Assembly (NCBI RefSeq): GCF_022213955.1
Contig: NZ_JAKNTW010000020.1
Span: forward strand, 186,001-250,000
Direction of reading: 5' to 3'
Source: Dolomitihabitans soli
GTDB taxonomy: Bacteria > Actinomycetota > Actinomycetes > Streptosporangiales > Streptosporangiaceae
Length of the DNA stretch: 64,000 nt
The notes below the pieces were generated by a model that was not told the origin of the DNA, did no database searches, and was given only the letters and a program-made list of their open reading frames with translations. Positions 7,112 through 14,537 of this stretch are shown here, in pieces. The translations under genes and the position numbers were made by a program. The first letter of the stretch is position 1; every line of letters begins with the position of its first letter.

Positions 7112-9844
7112 ATGCGGACTGACGCGACCATCCTGCGTGACCTCGTGACCGCCGAGCTGGCGCGGTCAGGCGGGGCCGGCTGGTCGGTCGAGGAGTCCGG
7201 CTTCTGGTGCAGGATCACCCCCGACGGCTATCCGATGCCCGGCCAGGGATGGAAGCTGCACGTCTCCGCGACGATGCTGTCGGCTCCCATCGTGCTCGCG
7301 CAGGTCGCCCGGGTGCTCGTCGAGGCCGGCTGCGCATTCAAGTTCCCCGCCCGGCTCGGCGACTACTGGGACCTGCTCACGCCGCACTGCGCGAGGGCGC
7401 AGGCGGGCAAGTTCGTCACCGCCTACCCCGTCGGCGACCCCGAGTCGGTACGGCTGGCCGCCCTCCTCGACGAGGCCACCAGAGGGCTGCCCGGCCCGGC
7501 GATCCTCTCCGACCGGCCCTACCGCGCCGGCGGCGTCGTCCACTACCGCTACGGGGCGTTCTCCGGGCACCGGATTCTGGGCAACGACGGGTTCTACGAG
7601 ATCCGGCTGCGCGCGCCCGGCGGAGAGCTGGTCCGCGACCAGCGGGTGGCCGCCTTCACGCCGCCGGGCTTCGCCGTCTCCCCCTTCGCCGACCCACCGG
7701 CGAAGAAGGCCGGCTCGCCGGCGGTGATGCTCAACGACCGGTTCGTGGTGCGGGAGGCGATCAGGCACGCGAACAAGGGCGGCGTGTACCTCGCCGAGGA
7801 CACCAAGACCGGACGCGAGGTCATCGTCAAGGAGGGCCGCCCGCACGCCTCCTCCGACCTCGGCGGCAGAGACGCCAGAGACCGGCTGGCCGCGGAACGA
7901 GCCGCCCTTGACGACCTCGCCGCCACCGGCGGGGTGCCCGCCGTGGTGGACTACTTCGAGCAGGGCGGCCACGCCTTCCTCGCGGAGGAGCTGGTGCCGG
8001 GCCACACCGCGCAGCGGTGGTCGGAGGCCCACGTGGTACCGCTCGGCCCCGACGGCTTCGGGTGCGCGGTCGACGACGTCGTGCCGGTCGTCTCCCGCCT
8101 GGTCGGCCTCCTGCGGAAGGTGCATCTCTGCGGCTACGTCTTCCGCGACCTCTCCCCCGGCAACGTGATGATCCTGCCCGGCGGCGAGATCCGGCTCGTC
8201 GACCTCGAATACGCGGCCAAGCGGGGCGAGACCGTCATGATCGGCGGCACCCCCGGCTATCTCGCGCCCGAGCTGGTCCCCCACCTCGGAGCCCTCCGCC
8301 CGGCCCCCGCGGCGACGGCGGACCTCTTCAGCCTCGGCGCCCTGGTGTACTTCCTGGCGACCGGCGCCGACCTCGGCCTGGCGGAGGACGAGGTGGGGGG
8401 CCCCGCGTACGGCGGGCGCGTCGCCGGCCACCTGGCCAGGGTCGCCGCGAGCAACCCCACCCTGGCGCTGTTGCGGCCGATGGTGGCGGGCCTGATCACG
8501 GAGCCCGGCGACCGCTGGACGCTCGACGCGTGCGCGCGGTTCCTGGACGACCTCGGACTGCCCGGCCCGCCCCGAGCCCCACGCCCCCCGGTGAGCATCG
8601 ACGACCTCGTCTCCGACGGGCTCGCCTGGCTGGCCGAAACGATGGACGACCGCGACGACAGCCCGACGCTCTGGCCCAACGTCTCCCACGGGCTCGAAGC
8701 CGATCCGTGCTCGGTGAGCGCCGGCGCCGCGGGCGTCCTCGCCGTCCTTCCGCCCGAGCAGACCGGCGTGGTCTCGCGCTGGCTCCGCCGGCGTCTCACC
8801 GAGGAGGACGTCTGGCCGCCGGGCCTGTACGCCGGGCGCTCCGGCACCCTCTGGGCCCTGTACGAGTCGGCCGGGGACGAGGAGACACGAGCCTTCGCGG
8901 TGCGATCCGCGCACCGGCTGCCGACCGGTCATCCCAGCCCCGACATCACCCACGGCCTAGCCGGTTGCGCGATGGCCACGCTGCGCCTCGCCGTACGCGC
9001 GGACGACCCGGCGCTGCGCGAGCGGGCCGCGGCGATGTTCCAGAACCTGCACGACGCCCGGTCCTCGCTCGACGGGCGTCCGCAGTGGCCGACCCGCGCC
9101 ACCCACGACTCCAGCCTGGCCGGCGCCAATCACTTCGGCTTCGCGCACGGCCTGGCGGGGGTCGGCACCGCGTTGCTCTACGGCGGCATCGTCCTCGGCA
9201 GGGCGGACTGGATGGAGACCGTACGCGAGGTGGCCCACACCCTCTACGAGTACGCCGAGGTCGAGGGGGACACGGCCTGGTGGCCGTTCAGACGCGACGA
9301 ACCCGAGTCCGTACGGCCCCGCCGCCCGCACTGGTGCAGCGGATCGTCGGGCGTCGGCACCTTCCTCATCCGCTACTGGGACGCGACGGGCGATCCGACC
9401 GCACGGGGATTCGCGGAACTGGCGGCGGCAGCCGTCCATCGGACCCGGTGGCAGTCGGGCTCGGCGCTGTGCCACGGCCTGCCCGGCGAGGGCGACTTCC
9501 TGCTCGACATGGCCCGATTCACCGCGGACGAACGGTACCGGCGCTGGGCCGAGGACCTGGCGGAGTGCCTGACCGCGCGGGCCGTCGTGCGCGCGGGCCG
9601 GCTGCACGTACCCGACCGCCTGGGCAAGGTCGTACCCACCTACCTCGGCGGGACCGCGGGCGTGCTCGCCTTCCTGCTGCGCCTGCGGCACGGACATCCG
9701 CGCCTGTGGATGCTCGACGACGTCGTCGGGCACGCCCACCGATCTCACCGTGCCCCCGTGCACGGTGACACGAGAAACGGAATCAGAGAGGGGGAAAACC
9801 ATGTCCTTCGACGTTCAGGATCTGCAGAACCTGCAGGAGCGTGA
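7112..9844 (+). CDS. lanL: Class IV lanthipeptide synthetase (lyase-kinase-cyclase)
   Basis: ATG at 7112 gives 910 residues. The N-terminal part (about 1-200) is the phosphoSer/Thr lyase region (ESGFWCRI, GWKLHVSAT, ILSDRPYR). A kinase domain follows (about 205-490) with FRDLSPGNV around D346 and DLE in place of DFG. The C-terminal LanC-like cyclase has FAHGLAGVG (H679), WCSG (C742) and LCHG (C787-H788). These are the acid/base His and the three zinc ligands, which class IV LanL enzymes keep and class III LanKC enzymes usually lack, so lanthionine rather than labionin rings are expected. The cyclase fold seems to end near base 9718; the last 40 or so residues run through a hairpin and into lanA in another frame. 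Confidence 0.9.
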   Translation: MRTDATILRDLVTAELARSGGAGWSVEESGFWCRITPDGYPMPGQGWKLHVSATMLSAPIVLAQVARVLVEAGCAFKFPARLGDYWDLLTPHCARAQAGKFVTAYPVGDPESVRLAALLDEATRGLPGPAILSDRPYRAGGVVHYRYGAFSGHRILGNDGFYEIRLRAPGGELVRDQRVAAFTPPGFAVSPFADPPAKKAGSPAVMLNDRFVVREAIRHANKGGVYLAEDTKTGREVIVKEGRPHASSDLGGRDARDRLAAERAALDDLAATGGVPAVVDYFEQGGHAFLAEELVPGHTAQRWSEAHVVPLGPDGFGCAVDDVVPVVSRLVGLLRKVHLCGYVFRDLSPGNVMILPGGEIRLVDLEYAAKRGETVMIGGTPGYLAPELVPHLGALRPAPAATADLFSLGALVYFLATGADLGLAEDEVGGPAYGGRVAGHLARVAASNPTLALLRPMVAGLITEPGDRWTLDACARFLDDLGLPGPPRAPRPPVSIDDLVSDGLAWLAETMDDRDDSPTLWPNVSHGLEADPCSVSAGAAGVLAVLPPEQTGVVSRWLRRRLTEEDVWPPGLYAGRSGTLWALYESAGDEETRAFAVRSAHRLPTGHPSPDITHGLAGCAMATLRLAVRADDPALRERAAAMFQNLHDARSSLDGRPQWPTRATHDSSLAGANHFGFAHGLAGVGTALLYGGIVLGRADWMETVREVAHTLYEYAEVEGDTAWWPFRRDEPESVRPRRPHWCSGSSGVGTFLIRYWDATGDPTARGFAELAAAAVHRTRWQSGSALCHGLPGEGDFLLDMARFTADERYRRWAEDLAECLTARAVVRAGRLHVPDRLGKVVPTYLGGTAGVLAFLLRLRHGHPRLWMLDDVVGHAHRSHRAPVHGDTRNGIREGENHVLRRSGSAEPAGA
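9745..9768 (+). promoter_or_regulatory. Stem-loop just upstream of lanA
   Basis: TCACCGTGC (9745-9753) and GCACGGTGA (9760-9768) form a perfect 9-bp stem with a 6-base loop. It sits inside the unconserved 3' tail of lanL and ends 32 bases before the precursor start codon. It could protect or process the lanA mRNA or adjust the lanL/lanA ratio; no U-run follows, so it is not a standard terminator. Confidence 0.5.
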
Positions 9845-9914
9845 GCCGAGCACTTCGGAGTCCGCGCTGCTCAGCCACTGCATCAAGCACCCGGGTTGCA
9901 CCGACACCAACTGA
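9801..9914 (+). CDS. lanA: Lanthipeptide precursor peptide
   Basis: A 37-codon gene starts with ATG at 9801 behind GAGGGGG (6-base spacing). It overlaps the last 44 bases of lanL in a different frame. The leader begins MSFDVQDLQNLQE, resembling the LxLQ-type helical leaders of class III/IV precursors. The C-terminal part SESALLSHCIKHPGCTDTN has Cys27 and Cys33, with Ser/Thr at 17, 18, 19, 21, 25, 34 and 36, enough for two lanthionine or methyllanthionine rings. No GG or obvious protease site is visible, as is common for these classes. Position directly after lanL and before an ABC exporter supports the call. I do not recognise the core as any characterised lanthipeptide. Confidence 0.85.
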   Translation: MSFDVQDLQNLQEREPSTSESALLSHCIKHPGCTDTN

Positions 9915-9915
9915 T

Positions 9916-10193
9916 GGCGAAGCGGCGTGCGGCCGGCATCAGACCGCACGCCGTCCCCCTCACCAGGACCGTCCACCGGCCGTTCGTCCAAGAACGGCGC
10001 TTCAGACGGCGAAGCGGCGTGCGGCCGCCATCAGACCGCACGCCGTACTCCGCACCAGCGCCACCCCACCGGCCGGCTCGTCCAAGAACGGCCACCTCAG
10101 ACGGGCGTGCGACCGGCATCGGACCGCACGCCGTTTCCCTCACGAGCACCGTCCACCGGCCGGACCGGTTGTCCAGGACGGCCACTTCAGATC
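9916..10193 (+). repeat. Three tandem ~90-bp repeats, each with a strong hairpin
   Basis: Between lanA and the exporter gene lie three direct repeats with periods of about 92 and 88 bases. Copies 1 and 2 contain perfect 10-bp arms CGGCGTGCGG/CCGCACGCCG (9923-9932 with 9944-9953; 10015-10024 with 10036-10045). Copy 3 keeps an 8-bp stem (10104-10111 with 10125-10132). Each copy also has CACCGGCC, a GTCCAAGAACGG-type block and a CTTCAGA-type end. Frames through the region give only Arg/Pro-rich sequence without protein character. An RNA role (attenuation, mRNA end protection of lanA, or binding sites) is inferred. Confidence 0.75.
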
Positions 10194-10211
10194 TCCGAGA
10201 GGGCGGCAGCC

Positions 10212-12047
10212 GTGACGACCCGCAGGATCATCCGGCTGTTCCGGCCGCATCGCCGCGCCGTCCTCCTCGTCGCACTGCTGGTCGCGATCTACTCGGCGCT
10301 GAACGCCGCCATCCCCCTGCTCACCCAGGTCGTCTTCGACCGCGCCCTGTTCGGCGCGGACGGCCCGCGGCCGGACCTGCTGGCCCTGATCGCCGGTGCC
10401 GCCGCGTTGACGGCGGCCGCCGCGGCCGCCGTCGACCTGGGCCAGACCTGGATCTCGGCCCGCCTGGCCCAGCAGGTCATCCACGCGCTGCGCACCCGGC
10501 TCTTCGGCCACCTGCAGCGGATGCCGCTCGGCTTCTTCGCCGCCGCCAGGAGCGGCGAGATCCAGTCGAGGCTGGCCAACGACACGGACCAGATCGAGGA
10601 CGCGATCAAGGACACGCTGCCCAGCCTGCTCGGCGGCCTCCTGGGATTCCTGTTCGCCCTGGGGGCCATGTTCTCGCTGTCCCCGCCGCTCGCGAGCGTC
10701 ACCCTGTGCCTCGCGCCGGCCATCCTGTGGGTCTCGGCCCGCTCGGGACGGGCGCTCAAGAACCTTTCCGCCGCCGGTCAGCGCGCCCGCGCGGAGATCG
10801 CCTCCATCGCCGCGGAACGCCTCTCGCTGGGCGGTGTCACGCTGGCGCGGGTGCACGACCGCGAGGACCACGAGGCCGCGATGTTCGGCGCGGAGAGCGA
10901 GCGGCTGGCCCGGCTGGGCGTCCGCGCCAGCCTGGCGGCTCAGTCGGTGCTGAGCGCGGGGCACATCTTCTTCGTGCTGACGCCCTACATCGTGTTCGTC
11001 GCGGCCGGACTGATGGACGGGATCACTCCCGGCACGCTCATCGCCTTCGTGGTCCTGCAGTCGCGGCTCTACCAGCCGCTCTGGCAGATCCTGCACATCT
11101 CCACCGAGTTCCGCACCGCCCAGGCGGCCTTCGAGCGGGTCTTCGACTACCTGGACCTGCCACCGGAACCACCCGCCACCGAAACCGCCATCGGGACCGC
11201 CGCCTCCGGGCCCGCCACCCCGGGCGGACCGAACCGAGCAAACGGACCGGAAGCAGCAGGCGGGGCGGGAGCAGCAGGCGGACCAGGAGCAGCGGGCGGA
11301 CCAGACCGAGCAAACGGAGCCGAAGCGGCGGGCGGGGCGGGAGCAGGAGGCGGGCTGAGCGTCTCCGGGGCCTCCTTCGCCTACGCGGGGACGGAGGACG
11401 AGGCGCGGTGGGCGCTGCGCGAGGTGACCCTCGATCTGCCGGCCGCCTCCGCGACGCTGATCGTCGGCCCGAGCGGGTCGGGCAAGACGACCCTCGGCCA
11501 CCTGCTCGCCGGGCTGCACCGGCCGGCGGAGGGATCGGTGCGAAGCGGCGGACGCGTCTGCCTGGCTCCGCAGGAGGCCCTGCTCTTCCAGGGCTCCATC
11601 GCCGAGAACCTCCGCTATGCCGCGCCCGGCGCCAGCCTGGACGACCTGGTCGCGGTCTGCGAGACGACCATGATCCACGACCGGATCACGGCGTTGCCCG
11701 ACGGCTACGACTCCGTGGTCGGCGAGCGGGGGGCGCTGTTCTCCGGCGGTGAGCGCCAGCGCGTCGCCCTCGCCCGCGCGCTCCTCAGCGACGCCCCCAT
11801 CCTCGTCCTCGACGAGGCGACCTCCGCGCTCGACCCGTTGACCGAACGGGAGGTCGTCCGCGCGGTTCTGCGGCGACGCGCGGGGATGACGACGGTGATG
11901 ATCACCCATCGGTTCGGCGGCCTCGACTCCTTCGACGTCGTGGTCGTCCTGGACGAGGGCCGCGTCGTCGAGCGTGGCGCCCACCCCGAGCTGCTGGGGA
12001 ACCGGCAGGGGCTGTACGCGCGGATGCTCCGTGCCCAGGCCGTCTAG
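10212..12047 (+). CDS. lanT: Lanthipeptide ABC exporter (fused TMD-NBD)
   Basis: GTG at 10212, after the repeat block, gives 611 residues. Residues 1 to about 310 form a six-helix exporter TMD (FRPHRRAVLLVALLVAIYS at the start; QSRLYQPLWQILH near its end). The NBD has Walker A GPSGSGKTT, signature SGGERQRVALARALL and Walker B ILVLDEATSALD. There is no N-terminal C39 peptidase domain, so it exports but does not cut the leader. The TMD-NBD linker is expanded by a Gly/Ala-rich insert with internal DNA repeats (about 11160-11355). It probably exports the lanA product. Confidence 0.85.
   Translation: MTTRRIIRLFRPHRRAVLLVALLVAIYSALNAAIPLLTQVVFDRALFGADGPRPDLLALIAGAAALTAAAAAAVDLGQTWISARLAQQVIHALRTRLFGHLQRMPLGFFAAARSGEIQSRLANDTDQIEDAIKDTLPSLLGGLLGFLFALGAMFSLSPPLASVTLCLAPAILWVSARSGRALKNLSAAGQRARAEIASIAAERLSLGGVTLARVHDREDHEAAMFGAESERLARLGVRASLAAQSVLSAGHIFFVLTPYIVFVAAGLMDGITPGTLIAFVVLQSRLYQPLWQILHISTEFRTAQAAFERVFDYLDLPPEPPATETAIGTAASGPATPGGPNRANGPEAAGGAGAAGGPGAAGGPDRANGAEAAGGAGAGGGLSVSGASFAYAGTEDEARWALREVTLDLPAASATLIVGPSGSGKTTLGHLLAGLHRPAEGSVRSGGRVCLAPQEALLFQGSIAENLRYAAPGASLDDLVAVCETTMIHDRITALPDGYDSVVGERGALFSGGERQRVALARALLSDAPILVLDEATSALDPLTEREVVRAVLRRRAGMTTVMITHRFGGLDSFDVVVVLDEGRVVERGAHPELLGNRQGLYARMLRAQAV
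11224..11354 (+). repeat. Duplicated ~59-bp segment coding the exporter linker
   Basis: Two near-identical segments (about 11224-11281 and 11295-11353), each with GACCGAGCAAACGGA or a close variant followed by a GGCGGGGCGGGAGCAG block, encode [18 protein letters not shown] and a second variant copy. The segment lies between TMD and NBD of the exporter and looks like a recent in-frame duplication giving a flexible linker. Confidence 0.7.
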
Positions 12048-12145
12048 GTTCACGCCGACGCGGATCCGAACGGCCCGGCGAACCGGCACGGACGACTCTC
12101 CCCGGTGGACGCTCAGGGCTCAGCGGCCACATCAATATGACCACT

Positions 12146-12169
12146 GAGAGTAGTTGTACGACTACTCTC
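12146..12169. promoter_or_regulatory. Palindromic operator upstream of the SGNH lipase
   Basis: GAGAGTAGT (12146-12154) and ACTACTCTC (12161-12169) are a perfect 9-bp inverted repeat around TGTACG. It lies about 50 bases before the lipase start and is the only strong dyad in that intergenic stretch, so it is probably a repressor site. The regulator is unknown; the AGTNGTACNACT core recalls BlaI-type sites, which is only a suggestion. Confidence 0.55.
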
Positions 12170-12221
12170 GGAGACGTATTGTGGCGGGCGGCCCACGATG
12201 TCGACCCACAGAGGATCCCTC

Positions 12222-13238
12222 ATGCGTCCTGCCCGCCGAGCCCTCACCTTCGTCATGGCCACCGTCGCCGCCGGCGCGCTGGCCATCGCGCCCGCGCCGG
12301 CCGCGCAGGGGCAGGCCGCGCAGGGGCAGGCCGCGCAGGGGCAGGCCGCGCAGGGGCAGGCCGCGCAGGGGCAGGCCCTCGACTGGGTCGCGCTGGGCGA
12401 CTCCTACACCGCCGGGCTCATCAAAGCCGCCGGGCAGGAGTTCGAGACCCCCCGGGACGGCTGCGGGCGCACCGACCAGTCCTACCCGCAGGTGGCCCTC
12501 CGCGAGTTGGGCCCGCTGGTCAAGCTGACGAACGTGAGCTGCGGCGGCGCCACCATCGCCGACGTCGTCACCGAGAAGCAGAAGCCGAACGGCCGTCACG
12601 CCCCGCCCGTCTCCCGGGATCCGGACCACCCCTTCGCCGCGGTGCCCGCCCAGATCGAAGCGGTCTCCCCCGCCACCGACGTGGTCACCGTCGGCATCGG
12701 CGGCAACAGCCTGGGCTTCGGCGAGATCCTCCGAACCTGCGTCCAGCGCGGCCTGGCCAACGGCGGCCGGGGCACCCCCTGCAAGGACCACTACGCCGGC
12801 CGGATCCACACCCGGCTGCAGGAGGTGCGGGGCGAGTACGACCGGATGCTCACCCGGATCCACCTCGACGCCCCCCACGCCGAAGTGATCGCCGTGGGCT
12901 ACCCGTACCTCATCCCCACCGACACCACCAAATGCGTCTACGCGAGCATCGTCGGTTTCGCCACCGTCACCCGGGGCGACCTGAACTGGCTGCGCACCGA
13001 CGCCCTCGAACCGCTCAACCAGATGATCCGCGAGCAGGCCGCCCGGCACAACGACCACTACGTCGACCTGTACGAGTCCAGCCGCGGCCACAGCATCTGC
13101 GAAAAGGCCGGCGGGGCCAACTGGGCCGAAGGCATCTACGACACCACCCTCCGGCCCGCCCTGGTCCACCCCAACGCCAAAGGCCACCGAAACGCCGCCG
13201 CCAAGGTGGCAGCGGCCATCCTCGCGTCTCGTACCTGA
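12222..13238 (+). CDS. Secreted SGNH-fold lipase/esterase
   Basis: The ATG at 12222 has GAGG eight bases upstream and starts a normal Sec signal peptide (MRPARRALTFVMATVAAGALA); an ATG at 12198 is in frame but has no such site. The mature enzyme has the SGNH blocks: VALGDSYTAG (nucleophile Ser), SCGGATIAD, VGIGGNSLGF, and HPNAKGH with the catalytic His. This matches Streptomyces-type single-domain lipases (SEST family), which hydrolyse fatty esters outside the cell. Between signal peptide and enzyme are five exact AAQGQ repeats (12300-12374). Length about 338 aa. Confidence 0.88.
   Translation: MRPARRALTFVMATVAAGALAIAPAPAAQGQAAQGQAAQGQAAQGQAAQGQALDWVALGDSYTAGLIKAAGQEFETPRDGCGRTDQSYPQVALRELGPLVKLTNVSCGGATIADVVTEKQKPNGRHAPPVSRDPDHPFAAVPAQIEAVSPATDVVTVGIGGNSLGFGEILRTCVQRGLANGGRGTPCKDHYAGRIHTRLQEVRGEYDRMLTRIHLDAPHAEVIAVGYPYLIPTDTTKCVYASIVGFATVTRGDLNWLRTDALEPLNQMIREQAARHNDHYVDLYESSRGHSICEKAGGANWAEGIYDTTLRPALVHPNAKGHRNAAAKVAAAILASRT
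12300..12374 (+). repeat. Five tandem 15-bp repeats (AAQGQ x5)
   Basis: The unit GCCGCGCAGGGGCAG occurs five times without change in frame with the SGNH lipase, just after the predicted signal peptide. Exact identity at the DNA level points to slippage or recent expansion, so copy number may differ between strains. Confidence 0.9.
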
Positions 13239-13249
13239 CACCGCCCGCC

Positions 13250-13390
13250 ACCGGTCGCGCGGAGCTGAGGGAACGCATGATCCGCGAGGGGCGTACGGCC
13301 GCCCGGATCAACCACCCCTCCGCAACCGTCGTCTACGACGCGACCGAGGACTCCGGCTCGATGATCCTCGGGGTTCGCAGCGCCCGATAA
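13250..13390 (+). pseudogene. Fragment of a Ser/Thr protein kinase
   Basis: The frame reads ELRERMIREGRTAARINHP then VVYDATEDSGSM, which matches the alpha-C helix region of PknB-like kinases (RxxREARxAARLNHPN...VVYDV). There is no ATP-binding loop before it and no catalytic loop after it; the frame ends at 13388-13390 (TAA). It is a short internal remnant between two intact genes. Confidence 0.5.
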
Positions 13391-13397
13391 TAGGGCG

Positions 13398-14189
13398 ATG
13401 GCGACCGTCGTAGCATTCCACGCCCACCCCGACGACGAGGTGCTGCTGACCGGTGGCACCCTCGCCCGCGCCGCGGCGGAGGGCCATCGGGTGGTGATCG
13501 TGGTGGCCACCGACGGGCTCATGGGACCCGTCCCGGCGGAGGGATCGGGGCGGATGGGCGAGTTGCGCGCGAGCGCGGCCGTGCTCGGCGCGCACCGGGT
13601 CGAGCACCTGGGTTACGCCTGCAGCGGGCACGGCGCGATCCTCTACCCCGATCCGCCGGACCGGACCCGTTTCGTCCGCGCCGACACCGAGGAGGCCGCG
13701 GAGCGGCTCGCCGTGCTGCTGCGCGAGGAGCACGCCGACGTGCTGTTCAGCTACGACGCCAACGGCGGATACGGCCACCGCGACCACGTCAAGGTGCACG
13801 AGGTCGGCAGGCGCGCCGCCGTACTGGCGGGAGTGGGCACCGTGCTGGAGGCGACGATGCCCCGTGACGTCGTCGTGCGCCTGGTGCGGCTGATCCGTGC
13901 GCTGCGGATCCCGTTCCGTTACGACGACGAGGCGCTGGGCGCCGCCTACAGCCCCGCCTCGGCCATCACGCACCGGGTGAACGTGCGGCGGTTCGCCCGG
14001 CAGAAGCAGGCGGCGTTGGCCGCGCACCGCTCCGAGGTGAACGGGCGCGGCCGGCTCGCCTCCGTCATGCGGCTGCTTGTCCGGCTTCCGGTGCCGGTCT
14101 TCGGGCTGTTCCTCGGCCGCGAGTGGTTCGTGAACCCCGCCACGACCCGTGGACCAGCCGGTCCGCATCGGCCGGCGGACCAGGGATGA
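13398..14189 (+). CDS. PIG-L family N-deacetylase (cytosolic)
   Basis: 263 residues beginning MATVVAFHAHPDDEVLLTGG, with the zinc motif AHPDDE at about residues 9-14 and GYGHRDHVKVH (third ligand region). These enzymes remove acetyl from GlcNAc-containing small molecules, as MshB does in mycothiol synthesis. No signal peptide. Neighbours are not mycothiol genes, so the substrate is open. Confidence 0.85.
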   Translation: MATVVAFHAHPDDEVLLTGGTLARAAAEGHRVVIVVATDGLMGPVPAEGSGRMGELRASAAVLGAHRVEHLGYACSGHGAILYPDPPDRTRFVRADTEEAAERLAVLLREEHADVLFSYDANGGYGHRDHVKVHEVGRRAAVLAGVGTVLEATMPRDVVVRLVRLIRALRIPFRYDDEALGAAYSPASAITHRVNVRRFARQKQAALAAHRSEVNGRGRLASVMRLLVRLPVPVFGLFLGREWFVNPATTRGPAGPHRPADQG

Positions 14190-14222
14190 CCATCTGGTGA
14201 GTGTCCGGACCGGTCCAGGACG

Positions 14223-14537
14223 ATGTCCTCCCGTTCGGAGGAGGTGAGCGGGATGGGCGCGGACCCTGTCGCGCTCAACGGCGAGGTCGCCAGGGGCGTC
14301 TCCGGCCAGGTGCGCGGACAGGCGGTCGGCCTCGCGGACTCCGGCATGATCGCGGCACAGGGCATCGGCATCCCGCACGGCGGGAGTCGGCCGAGCGCAC
14401 CCATCCGAGGACGGCCATCGCGATCTCGGGTGCTCCGGCCCGCCCGCGTCGGCCCTCCGGCACACCCGGCGGATCTTCCAGGCCCGAAACCCGTTTGTGG
14501 CCGAGGCCGCCGCGCTGGGAGGATCAGGTCTTCATGA
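14223..14537 (+). CDS. Small hypothetical ORF or decayed gene ahead of the APH-type kinase
   Basis: In this otherwise gene-free 344-base gap one frame from ATG 14223 has coding-like composition up to about 14385 (high third-position GC; GADPVALNGEVARG, GLADSGMIAAQGIG). Composition then turns irregular and Arg/Pro-rich. Its stop overlaps the next start by ATGA (14534-14537). I do not recognise the protein. It may be a remnant whose 3' half has decayed, or a short translated leader for the downstream gene. Confidence 0.25.
   Translation: MSSRSEEVSGMGADPVALNGEVARGVSGQVRGQAVGLADSGMIAAQGIGIPHGGSRPSAPIRGRPSRSRVLRPARVGPPAHPADLPGPKPVCGRGRRAGRIRSS

Noticed and set aside
9916-10193. CRISPR-like array
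   Set aside because: Only three imperfect ~90-bp copies, adjoining units with no unique spacers, and no cas genes nearby.
9927-10211. N-terminal extension of the ABC exporter through the repeat block
   Set aside because: Residues would be Arg/Pro-rich and repetitive; family alignment begins at VTTRRIIRLFRPH coded from 10212.
12137-13249. Plus-strand frame overlapping the SGNH lipase out of phase
   Set aside because: Overlaps the lipase entirely; only its tail (13250-13390) has recognisable protein similarity, reported as a kinase relic.
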